Both the position numbers and the translations under genes were made by a program. DNA of 64,000 nt from a virus, in the IMG/VR virus record IMGVR_UViG_3300008110_000040, positions 98,187-162,186 of that record. The stretch is one strand, 5' to 3'. This document shows positions 41,919 to 49,366 of the stretch, in pieces. The stretch's first letter is position 1. Each line of letters begins with the position of its first letter. The notes beneath the pieces were generated by a model. The model was not told where the DNA came from and searched no databases. It saw nothing but the letters and a program-made list of their open reading frames with translations.

Positions 41919-42938
41919 ATGAGTGCTTTCAAACAGCTTTACAAATCAGATATAACAGTAACTCCTTACACAGCTAATAAGTTATGGTCGTTTTCTTATA
42001 CTAGTATCCCTAACGATGGTTATATAACATATTACATAGGTACTAATACTCCTTTTTCAATTAGTGGTTCAACCACAACTAATGGAGAATACCAATCTTC
42101 TATATATGCTGTAGCTAACCAACTTTATTATCAATCATATACCAGTTCATTAAATACCCAATCGTTAGCAGTTTCTATATATTATGAATCAGCATCATCC
42201 CAAAGACCTACTTCATCTTATTACAAATACCAAGAAGGTAATACCATCAAAAATTTTCCTTCAGGTGCAGGAGATAGGATAGGTTTATTAGGTGTAAGTA
42301 GTGATTTATACGGTAACAATATTTTACCTTATAGTATTAAAATATCATCTTCTTTAGTAACAATAATTGATGATGGAAATGGTAACTTATACGATGTAAC
42401 CTATCTCCCTACATTATACGTAGATAGTCTATATGTAAATCCATATTATGCTATATCTACAGGATATATATCATCTAGTTATCTTACATCATCATATTTA
42501 ACTGAGAACGGAAGTGATTTTACTCCAATTCATATAGGTAATATATTTTATGGACAGGGAATGTTTGTCATAACTAATAATGATTACATTAACTTTTTAA
42601 GTTCTCCTATAACTTTAACTAAAGTTGAATTTCAAAATAACTACAATATTTATGAAACTGAAGTAAGATGTATAGTTAAAGAAAGTGAATTTAATGCTAG
42701 TTATAATCCATCTATACAGGAGGGAGTAATAACAAGCGCAAGTATATCTGGTTCTGTATTTTATTTTAATGATGGAACTTTAAAAGATTTTGCAACAGGC
42801 TCAGACTTTTCACCTTATGTTACTTCTATTGGTTTATATAATGATGAGGATGATTTGTTAGCTGTAGCTAAATTTGCTAAACCTTTACTTATATCTCCAA
42901 ATACAGATATGACTTTTATAGTTAAATATGATATTTAA
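41919..42938 (+). CDS. Virion structural protein, paralogue 2
   Basis: 339 residues. The C-terminus VKESEFNASYNPSI...YVTSIGLYNDEDDLLAVAKFAKPL parallels the preceding protein; the N-terminal parts differ. A second ATG at 41914 in another frame is ignored. Overlaps the next gene by 11 nt. Confidence 0.65.
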   Translation: MSAFKQLYKSDITVTPYTANKLWSFSYTSIPNDGYITYYIGTNTPFSISGSTTTNGEYQSSIYAVANQLYYQSYTSSLNTQSLAVSIYYESASSQRPTSSYYKYQEGNTIKNFPSGAGDRIGLLGVSSDLYGNNILPYSIKISSSLVTIIDDGNGNLYDVTYLPTLYVDSLYVNPYYAISTGYISSSYLTSSYLTENGSDFTPIHIGNIFYGQGMFVITNNDYINFLSSPITLTKVEFQNNYNIYETEVRCIVKESEFNASYNPSIQEGVITSASISGSVFYFNDGTLKDFATGSDFSPYVTSIGLYNDEDDLLAVAKFAKPLLISPNTDMTFIVKYDI

Positions 42939-43467
42939 AGAATTAAATATAAAACAAAAAACAAGAATAGGATCAGGTACATACAAGGATGTATATGATC
43001 TAGAAACATACCCTGGTTTTGTTGCTAAAATATTTAGTCCATTAGAAAATGAAGTAGTATACGACGTACAAGAAGAAGAAGAAAAAAGTAAAAAATATCC
43101 TGAATTGTTTACCCAAATTAAAAAAGTAGACTATAAAAAAGGATATATGGTTCAAGAAAAAGTTAATGTTGATTCTTTTAGAAATGATGTTGATAAACTT
43201 AAAGAAGAAATAATGTTTGAAGCTCCTAGTTTTAAACCAATAGATATTGTTTTTTATTTGTTTCGTCACTTAAGAGATAATAATAAAGAAGCTATAAAAG
43301 TTATTAAAGATATTTTAAAAGATAACAATAATAAAAAATTTTACAATAAATTAATTACATATTTATCTAAGTTATCTAAAGTTAAAAGAGAGATGTATGG
43401 AGTAGATGTACATAGAGAAAATTTTGGATATGATAAACAAGGTAATATAAAAATGTTTGATATATAA
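42928..43467 (+). CDS. Truncated protein-kinase-like protein
   Basis: 179 residues. RIGSGTYKDVYDL (about 13-25) is a Gly-rich loop, FVAKIF (about 31-36) the lysine strand, and YGVDVHRENFGYDKQGNIKMFD (about 157-178) the catalytic loop with D160 and N165. The protein ends at the metal-binding MFDI, so the DFG glycine, activation segment and C-lobe are missing. It could phosphorylate a small target or be inactive. No frameshift is evident, because the next gene starts on the stop codon. Confidence 0.65.
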   Translation: MIFKELNIKQKTRIGSGTYKDVYDLETYPGFVAKIFSPLENEVVYDVQEEEEKSKKYPELFTQIKKVDYKKGYMVQEKVNVDSFRNDVDKLKEEIMFEAPSFKPIDIVFYLFRHLRDNNKEAIKVIKDILKDNNNKKFYNKLITYLSKLSKVKREMYGVDVHRENFGYDKQGNIKMFDI

Positions 43468-43928
43468 TGAACATAACAGAACCAGTTTTGACCGTTGAGG
43501 ATTTAATCAACGATGAAAGTTTCGATCCAACCCAATATGAAGGGTATATTTACATGACTACTAATTTGGAAACAAATCGTAGTTACATTGGTAAGAAAAA
43601 TTTCTTCCATAAGAATAATGTTAAGTTAGGTAAAAAAGAATTAGCAGCTTTACCTGTAACACGTGGTAGAACTAAACAAACTAAATTAGTAGTTAAACCA
43701 AGTGATTGGAAAACATACTACGGCTCAGCTAATGAAATAAAAGAAGATCTTAAAAAATATCCTAAAGATAAATTCGTTCGAGTAATATTGAAACTTTGTA
43801 AATCAAAGAAAGAACTAACATATTTTGAATGTAAATACCTATTCCAATATGGTGTGTTAGAAGATTCATCACGATGGATTAACGATAATATTCAAGGACG
43901 TTTTTTTACTAAAGATTTGGTAGGCTAA
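43467..43928 (+). CDS. GIY-YIG-type nuclease
   Basis: 153 residues. YEGYIYMTTNLETNRSYIGKKNF (about 23-45) carries the GIY...YIG pattern, and later residues include YYGSANEI (about 89) and ECKYLFQYGV (about 120, possible catalytic Glu). Such domains cut DNA as homing or restriction-type nucleases. It starts on the stop of the kinase-like gene. Confidence 0.65.
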   Translation: MNITEPVLTVEDLINDESFDPTQYEGYIYMTTNLETNRSYIGKKNFFHKNNVKLGKKELAALPVTRGRTKQTKLVVKPSDWKTYYGSANEIKEDLKKYPKDKFVRVILKLCKSKKELTYFECKYLFQYGVLEDSSRWINDNIQGRFFTKDLVG

Positions 43929-43944
43929 GTAAAGTTTGTATCTT
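43923..43944 (+). promoter_or_regulatory. Probable early promoter (weak)
   Basis: GGCTAAG at 43923 and TATCTTCC at 43939 (16 nt) lie before the primase gene; both boxes deviate from consensus. Confidence 0.5.
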
Positions 43945-43952
43945 CCAACAAA

Positions 43953-44906
43953 ATGGAAAATCAAGCTTTATTAATATTACTAGAATCAGTACTAGGTAAA
44001 GGACATCCTACTAGTAAGGGCAATGTAGCATTTCATTGTCCTTTTTGTCATCACCATAAACGCAAATTAGAGGTTCAACTAGATACTAATGATAAAAATG
44101 AAAATCCATGGCACTGCTGGACATGTCCTCCTACTAATAATTCAAAAGGTAAAACTATAAAATCATTATTAAAGAAATTAGATGCGCCTGATGATAAAGT
44201 AAAAGAATTAAACCTAATAATCAAACCAGGTAAAGTAAAACAAATAGTTGAACAAACAATAAAATTACCTGATGAATTTATCCCTCTTTATAATGTTAAT
44301 ACATCAGATAAATCCATAAGATTAGCCGCAAGACATGCGATTAAATACATTAAAAGTAGAGGATTGACGGAGGTTGATATTTTAAAATATAACATTGGAT
44401 TTTGCGCAGAAGGCAAGTACCACGACCGAGTAATAATACCTTCATATAATGAATCAGGCCAATTAAATTATTTTATAGCACGTGACTACTCAGATACTTT
44501 AGGAAGAAAATATGATAATCCATCAATACCTGTTAAAGATATAATTGGTATGGAGTTATATGTTAATTGGAGTGCTCCTATTGTTTTAGTTGAGGGTATG
44601 TTTGATTTTCTAACAATTAAACGTAATTGTATCCCATTATTTGGAAAGGTGATACATGAAATATTAATGAAAAAATTAGTATCATCTGATGTACAAAAAA
44701 TATATATAGCTCTAGATAAAGATGCTATTAAGGACGCTTTAAAACATTGTGAAACATTAATGTCTTACGGTAAAGAAGTATACCTAGTTGAATTAGATGG
44801 TAAAGATGCTAATACAATTGGTTTTGAGAATTTTCTCAATATTATAGAAAATACATTACCTCTTACATTTCAAAGCTTATTAGAGAAAAAATTAAATAAT
44901 ATATGA
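43953..44906 (+). CDS. DNA primase, gp61/DnaG-type
   Basis: 317 residues. The N-terminal zinc-binding domain has CPFC--HKRKLEVQ...WHCWTC (about 29-55). The Toprim region shows IIPSYNESGQLNYFIARDY (about 154-172), VLVEGMFDFL (about 210) and IYIALDKDA (about 248). It makes RNA primers for lagging-strand synthesis. Unlike its late neighbours it has an early-type promoter. Confidence 0.85.
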   Translation: MENQALLILLESVLGKGHPTSKGNVAFHCPFCHHHKRKLEVQLDTNDKNENPWHCWTCPPTNNSKGKTIKSLLKKLDAPDDKVKELNLIIKPGKVKQIVEQTIKLPDEFIPLYNVNTSDKSIRLAARHAIKYIKSRGLTEVDILKYNIGFCAEGKYHDRVIIPSYNESGQLNYFIARDYSDTLGRKYDNPSIPVKDIIGMELYVNWSAPIVLVEGMFDFLTIKRNCIPLFGKVIHEILMKKLVSSDVQKIYIALDKDAIKDALKHCETLMSYGKEVYLVELDGKDANTIGFENFLNIIENTLPLTFQSLLEKKLNNI

Positions 44907-45691
44907 TAGATAAAAATCTAAATGTGATCAAGGATCCAAAAATTAAACGTATTGTACAGTACAGTGAAGACAACAAACAGATTAATATATTAGATCAACG
45001 TTTCTATAAACGTAACGACAAGTATTACCCTTCAGTATCAACTATTTTAAATTATTTCCCTAAAAATCAATTTTTCCACAATTGGTTAAAAGATGTAGGA
45101 CATAATAGTGATATCATTGCTTCTAAAGCAGCAGCTGAAGGTACACAAGTACACAACGCTATTGAAAAATTTATTAACGGTGAGGAAATAGTATGGATTG
45201 AGGAAAATGGTTTTGTAAATTATAATTTAGATGTTTGGAAAATGATTTTACGTTTTACTGAATTTTGGAACCGTGAAAAACCAGAATTAGTAGCAGCTGA
45301 ATACCACTTATTCTCAGACCAACATCAATATGCTGGTACAGCCGATTTAATAGTAAGATTACGTGATAAACTATGGTTACTTGATATTAAAACATCTAAT
45401 TCATTACATACTAGCTATGATTTACAGTTAGCTGCTTACACTAAAGCATGGAATGAGACCCATGATGAGCAGGTAACAAATACTGGTATAATATGGTTAA
45501 AAGCAGCTACTCGTGGTGAGGATAAAAAAGGTGAAAAAATACAAGGTGCTGGGTGGCAGTTAAAGGTAATAGGTGATATCGATAAAAACTTTGAAATGTT
45601 TACCAAAGTATACGATATATACAAGTTAGAAAATCCTGATGATGCTCCATACAGTCAATCGTTACCTACATCGGTTAAATTAGTAGAGTAG
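44903..45691 (+). CDS. PD-(D/E)XK nuclease (RecB/Cas4-like)
   Basis: 262 residues. EGTQVHNAIEKF (about 76-87), AGTADLIVRL-DKLWLLDIKTS (about 143-164) and YDLQLAAYTKAW (about 172-183) give the H, D, DxK and QxxxY-like positions of RecB-family exonucleases. Coupled to primase by an ATGA overlap, suggesting a role in replication or recombination. Confidence 0.8.
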   Translation: MIDKNLNVIKDPKIKRIVQYSEDNKQINILDQRFYKRNDKYYPSVSTILNYFPKNQFFHNWLKDVGHNSDIIASKAAAEGTQVHNAIEKFINGEEIVWIEENGFVNYNLDVWKMILRFTEFWNREKPELVAAEYHLFSDQHQYAGTADLIVRLRDKLWLLDIKTSNSLHTSYDLQLAAYTKAWNETHDEQVTNTGIIWLKAATRGEDKKGEKIQGAGWQLKVIGDIDKNFEMFTKVYDIYKLENPDDAPYSQSLPTSVKLVE

Positions 45692-45692
45692 T

Positions 45693-45700
45693 ATATTTAT
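45693..45700 (+). promoter_or_regulatory. Late promoter box, 4 nt before ATG
   Basis: ATATTTAT then ATAC then the ATG at 45705. Confidence 0.55.
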
Positions 45701-45704
45701 ATAC

Positions 45705-47414
45705 ATGAAAGTAAATGAAATAGATGTATTTAGTAAAAAATGGTGGGAGGAGAAATTACAATTAAATGAATCTCCTCCCAATAATTTTGAAAATGACAAT
45801 AATCACCAATATGTTGAGGATAATTTAAGTGCCTTAAACAAAACGGCTTTAATATTTAATTTCCCAGTAGAGGATCTACAGTTAGCTTTTAACGGTGCTT
45901 CTGATTTAGTACTAACAGATGATGTTTGGTCTAAATTAGAAAATAGTAATTCATATAATATTCAAAGTTTAGGACAAGCTTTGTTATACGCTAAAGAAAA
46001 TAAAATAGATACTGTTCCATATTTAAAAGCTATTAAAAATTTAGAACCACTACCTAAAGCATTAATATTAAATTATGATAGTGATAAATACTATTTAGTA
46101 AATGGTGAATTTGTATTGTCTTTGCACAAAGCATTAAACCTAACACCAGATACGTTAATGGCTAGAATAAATCCTAAAATAAATGAGGATGGTGAATCTG
46201 AAGAGGAAATTAATTTAGTTAATGAATTTATCAACTATGTTAAAGATAAATTAGGATTAGTACAAATTCCTAAAATAGACTTCTCTGACGATATAGATCA
46301 CGTTAAAGAACAACGCTCATTTGGTTATTTCTCACCCGATAGAAACATTATATGGGTATATGCTGGAGATAGAAATACAGCAGATATATTTAGAACACTA
46401 GCACATGAATTAATCCATCGTAAACAAGAAGAAGACGGTAAGATAAATTACGAAAGTGGTGAAACAGGTAGTGATATTGAAAATGAAGCTAATGCTAAAG
46501 CCGGTGTGTTTTTAAGAGACTTTGGAAAAAAGTATGATGGTATATATGATACTCCTATAAAGAAATTTATTAAAGGTAACATAAATGAAGTAAAAATTCA
46601 ACCAGCTGGTATTAATTTTACTTTCCCATTTTGGATTACTAAACAAAATAAATCACAAGCTCCTTTTATAGCGGATCAACTTAATAAACAAGGATATACG
46701 TTGAAAGGTGATAAATTCACAGAAGAAGATATTACATTTAATATTCCTACAATATTAGATTACGACAGCAATTATAGAGACCAACCAGAAAGAAAAATAT
46801 TAAATACATACTCTCCATCAAGTGAAGTTAAAATTCAACCGCCACTTACTTATAAAAAAGCATATGGTGAAGTTCATTCATACAATGAAATGAAAAAATG
46901 GCAAGAACAAAATGGCGAATTACCTAGCCACTTTTTAGTAGATCGTACTAATAACACAGTATTAGCTGGTTTTCAAGCTATGAATATTCCTAAATGGGCA
47001 TGGGATTTACAAAATGATAATAATATGTTTGCTTTAGCATCTAAATCATCTATAACAAATCCACCACCTTATTTAAATAATCCTAATATAGATGTAACTA
47101 ACCCGGCTTCATGGGGTGATATAAATAAAGTTAAAAAATACATAAAAAATAATGTAAATGAAGTAAAAATTAAAAATCCTGTTGTTGATTTAGACCAAAA
47201 AATAAAAGATATAGCTGATAATATTATTGATTATATAGAATTTTTATATGATAGGGGTGATAAAATTGAGTCTAACAAATTAAGTGAAACCATGGATAAT
47301 ATTGAAAGAGCGTATAAATTCGATTATTCTGATTTATCCTTAAAAAACATGAACTTTAAAAAGAAAATAGAACTTTATAAAGAACTTAAAGATATACAAG
47401 AAGAATTAAAATAA
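45705..47414 (+). CDS. Large late protein with zincin HExxH motif
   Basis: 569 residues. The first 30 end in KLQLNESPP, an LxE site. AHELIHRKQEE...ENEANAKAG (about 235-268) is an HExxH zinc metalloprotease core with a downstream Glu. INEVKIQP, SEVKIQP and VNEVKIKN are spaced through the C-terminal half and could be processing sites. Likely packaged with the virion; whether it is an active protease is unknown. Confidence 0.6.
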   Translation: MKVNEIDVFSKKWWEEKLQLNESPPNNFENDNNHQYVEDNLSALNKTALIFNFPVEDLQLAFNGASDLVLTDDVWSKLENSNSYNIQSLGQALLYAKENKIDTVPYLKAIKNLEPLPKALILNYDSDKYYLVNGEFVLSLHKALNLTPDTLMARINPKINEDGESEEEINLVNEFINYVKDKLGLVQIPKIDFSDDIDHVKEQRSFGYFSPDRNIIWVYAGDRNTADIFRTLAHELIHRKQEEDGKINYESGETGSDIENEANAKAGVFLRDFGKKYDGIYDTPIKKFIKGNINEVKIQPAGINFTFPFWITKQNKSQAPFIADQLNKQGYTLKGDKFTEEDITFNIPTILDYDSNYRDQPERKILNTYSPSSEVKIQPPLTYKKAYGEVHSYNEMKKWQEQNGELPSHFLVDRTNNTVLAGFQAMNIPKWAWDLQNDNNMFALASKSSITNPPPYLNNPNIDVTNPASWGDINKVKKYIKNNVNEVKIKNPVVDLDQKIKDIADNIIDYIEFLYDRGDKIESNKLSETMDNIERAYKFDYSDLSLKNMNFKKKIELYKELKDIQEELK

Positions 47415-47420
47415 ATAGTT

Positions 47421-48008
47421 ATGAATAATGAATCGTTATTAAAAAAAGAATTTAAAGGTAAAGATGTACAGCGAATGCGTAACATCATTACCAAGAACTA
47501 TACAGATAAAACAACAACACAAATAGGTTATACTAAAGAACAAGTAGATCATAAAGAAGGTGATGTATGGGAAGAAAATGGTAAAACATGGACTATCAAA
47601 AATGGTATAAAAATGACCATAACTAAACTAGATTTAGTTAAAAGTACACTACAAATGCCACTGACTTGCCCAGAATGTAAACGAGCAATGAATAAAGGCC
47701 GTTTAGATAAGCATATGTATGGTATCCATAAAAAGTGTTCTGATTGCGTTATATCGCATGAAACCGAGCTAAAACGCACAGGTAAATTTGAGGAATACCA
47801 AAAGTCTATACTATCTCGAGGTGTTGAATACCATATCAAGGAAATGGAAGATATTCTATTGGAATTATCATTAGGAATAAACGAAGGATCGTTCGTAACT
47901 GAAAACGGTGATATCGAGGAATGGAAAGGTAAAGGTATAGATGAGCAAGAAATAATCAAAGATATACAGGAATATATACAAAAATTGAAAGATAGTATGG
48001 TTTCTTAA
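47421..48008 (+). CDS. Zinc-finger hypothetical protein
   Basis: 195 residues. CPECKRAMNKGRLDKHMYGIHKKCSDC (about 75-101) supplies Cys and His ligands for one or two zinc sites. Helical C-terminus. Context suggests a virion or assembly role. Confidence 0.6.
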   Translation: MNNESLLKKEFKGKDVQRMRNIITKNYTDKTTTQIGYTKEQVDHKEGDVWEENGKTWTIKNGIKMTITKLDLVKSTLQMPLTCPECKRAMNKGRLDKHMYGIHKKCSDCVISHETELKRTGKFEEYQKSILSRGVEYHIKEMEDILLELSLGINEGSFVTENGDIEEWKGKGIDEQEIIKDIQEYIQKLKDSMVS

Positions 48009-48015
48009 TATTTAT
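48008..48015 (+). promoter_or_regulatory. Late promoter box, 4 nt before ATG
   Basis: ATATTTAT begins on the last base of the upstream stop codon and ends 4 nt before the ATG at 48020. Confidence 0.55.
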
Positions 48016-48019
48016 TACT

Positions 48020-48262
48020 ATGATTAAATTAGCTAACATATTAAGCGAAGACTACGGTGGTAAAGGTGAAATGGTTTTACCTCCAAACCATAAAGCCGGT
48101 TTAAAAGTACCTAAAGGCGGTTCATGTTGTGCTAATTGCAAGTGGTGGAACCCAGAACAACAAATATGTAATAGTAAATATTATCAAGAATGGGCCGGTA
48201 CTAACACTATTCCATACGCTGCTGATGAATATTGTACTAATTGGTGGGAACCTATAAAATAA
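48020..48262 (+). CDS. Cys-rich small late protein
   Basis: 80 residues. Starts MIKLANILSED (LxE). CCANCKWW...C...Y--WAG-N-IP-AADEYC-NWW resembles the cysteine spacing of HiPIP-like iron-sulfur proteins, though only loosely. Probably metal-binding. Confidence 0.55.
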   Translation: MIKLANILSEDYGGKGEMVLPPNHKAGLKVPKGGSCCANCKWWNPEQQICNSKYYQEWAGTNTIPYAADEYCTNWWEPIK

Positions 48263-48265
48263 CCA

Positions 48266-48273
48266 ATATTTAT
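48266..48273 (+). promoter_or_regulatory. Late promoter box, 4 nt before ATG
   Basis: ATATTTAT then AAGC then the ATG at 48278. Confidence 0.55.
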
Positions 48274-48277
48274 AAGC

Positions 48278-48691
48278 ATGATTAAATTATTAGACATATT
48301 AAACGAAATGCTAACTGAAAAGAAGCTATGCCCTAAAGGTAAAGCTTACTATAATCGTCGTATAGCTGCTGGTGAAAAACCATCAGCCTATTTATCAGGA
48401 CGAGCAGTTAAAGTATGTAAAGGTTTAATGGAAGAAGATGACTTAGATCTACATGAATCATTACGCGATTGGTTTGAAAAAGAAGATTGGGTGCGCATTG
48501 ACACAGCAGGTAATATTACAGGTCCTTGCGGTACAATGAAAAAAGGTAATAAAACAACACGTTGTTTACCTCGTGCTAAGGCAAATAGCTTAACTAAAGC
48601 AGAACGCGCTGCTACTTCACGAAAGAAAGCAGCATCAAATAAACAATTTGTTCCTAACACTAAAAAAGCTAAAGTAAGGCTGAACAAATAA
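48278..48691 (+). CDS. Basic late protein, DUF5872-like
   Basis: 137 residues. The start has ILNEMLTE (two LxE sites). CPKGKAYYNRR-AAGEK-SAYLSGRAVKVCKG (about 18-48) is followed by DWFEKEDWVRIDTAGNITGPCGTMKK (about 62-88) and RCLPRAKANSLTKAERAA, which I recognise as DUF5872-like. The C-terminus is very basic. Possibly DNA-associated inside the capsid. Confidence 0.6.
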   Translation: MIKLLDILNEMLTEKKLCPKGKAYYNRRIAAGEKPSAYLSGRAVKVCKGLMEEDDLDLHESLRDWFEKEDWVRIDTAGNITGPCGTMKKGNKTTRCLPRAKANSLTKAERAATSRKKAASNKQFVPNTKKAKVRLNK

Positions 48692-48694
48692 AAT

Positions 48695-49114
48695 ATGAAA
48701 ACAATAAAATTAAAACAACTTATCCGTAATGTAATTAACGAAGCTTTCTTTATAGGCGAAGACGATATAGATGAATACGATGTTGAAAATGAACAAGATA
48801 TAAAAGAATTTGTTCAATTCATGCGTGAATATCAACAAGAACTAAACGAAGCAGATTGTGATTGCATGTTGGAAGCTAAATACCAAGGTCGCACAGTACC
48901 TTTAGGTAAACCAATGCGTGGTGATAGTAAGAAGTTTAAAGTATATGTTAAAAATCCTAAAACGGGCAAAGTAGTTAAGGTTAACTTTGGCGCCAAAGGA
49001 ATGAATATAAAAAAGAACAACCCAGTTAGACGTAAAGCATTTAGAGCTAGACATAACTGTGACAACCCAGGACCACGTACTAAAGCTAGATACTGGAGTT
49101 GTCGCAAATGGTAA
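48695..49114 (+). CDS. Conserved late protein with basic C-terminus
   Basis: 139 residues. N-terminus LKQLIRNVINEAFF contains an INE-A site matching prohead-protease cleavage. The C-terminal part KFKVYVKNPKTGKVVKVNFG (about 81-100) and RRKAFRARHNCDNPGPRTKARYWSCRKW is strongly conserved in T4-like phages in my memory; its role is unknown. An acidic linker joins the two parts. Confidence 0.65.
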   Translation: MKTIKLKQLIRNVINEAFFIGEDDIDEYDVENEQDIKEFVQFMREYQQELNEADCDCMLEAKYQGRTVPLGKPMRGDSKKFKVYVKNPKTGKVVKVNFGAKGMNIKKNNPVRRKAFRARHNCDNPGPRTKARYWSCRKW

Positions 49115-49153
49115 TGTATTAATATATGGACCCTGACAGTAAAAATAAAATTA

Positions 49154-49366
49154 ATGACCTGGAGAAAAAAGTTTTTAAGCAACCTAGCAACATTCTGCCT
49201 AATGGCGGCGATGTTTTTCAATCCTCTTGGATTCGACATATTATTCAAACTAGTAATGACGTTGACAGGTTCCTATTGGATTACGGATTTGCTTTTTTAC
49301 CTAGCTGCGGGGTTATTTCTTGGATTATATTTCTTATTGCGTTATAAAATTAATAAAACTAAATGA
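49154..49366 (+). CDS. Small membrane protein
   Basis: 70 residues with two membrane helices (about 12-35 and 43-62). This frame is preferred over the overlapping frame at 49126 because of its clear membrane topology and its ATGA junction with the next gene. Confidence 0.55.
   Translation: MTWRKKFLSNLATFCLMAAMFFNPLGFDILFKLVMTLTGSYWITDLLFYLAAGLFLGLYFLLRYKINKTK

Noticed and set aside
47549-47959. Long minus-strand open frames opposite plus-strand genes (also 48388-48687, 48832-49248, 21503-21847)
   Set aside because: They are mirror frames of well-supported plus-strand genes and have no minus-strand promoters.
49126-49347. A 73-codon ORF overlapping the membrane-protein gene at 49154
   Set aside because: The 49154 frame gives clear membrane helices and an ATGA junction, while this frame has no recognisable features.
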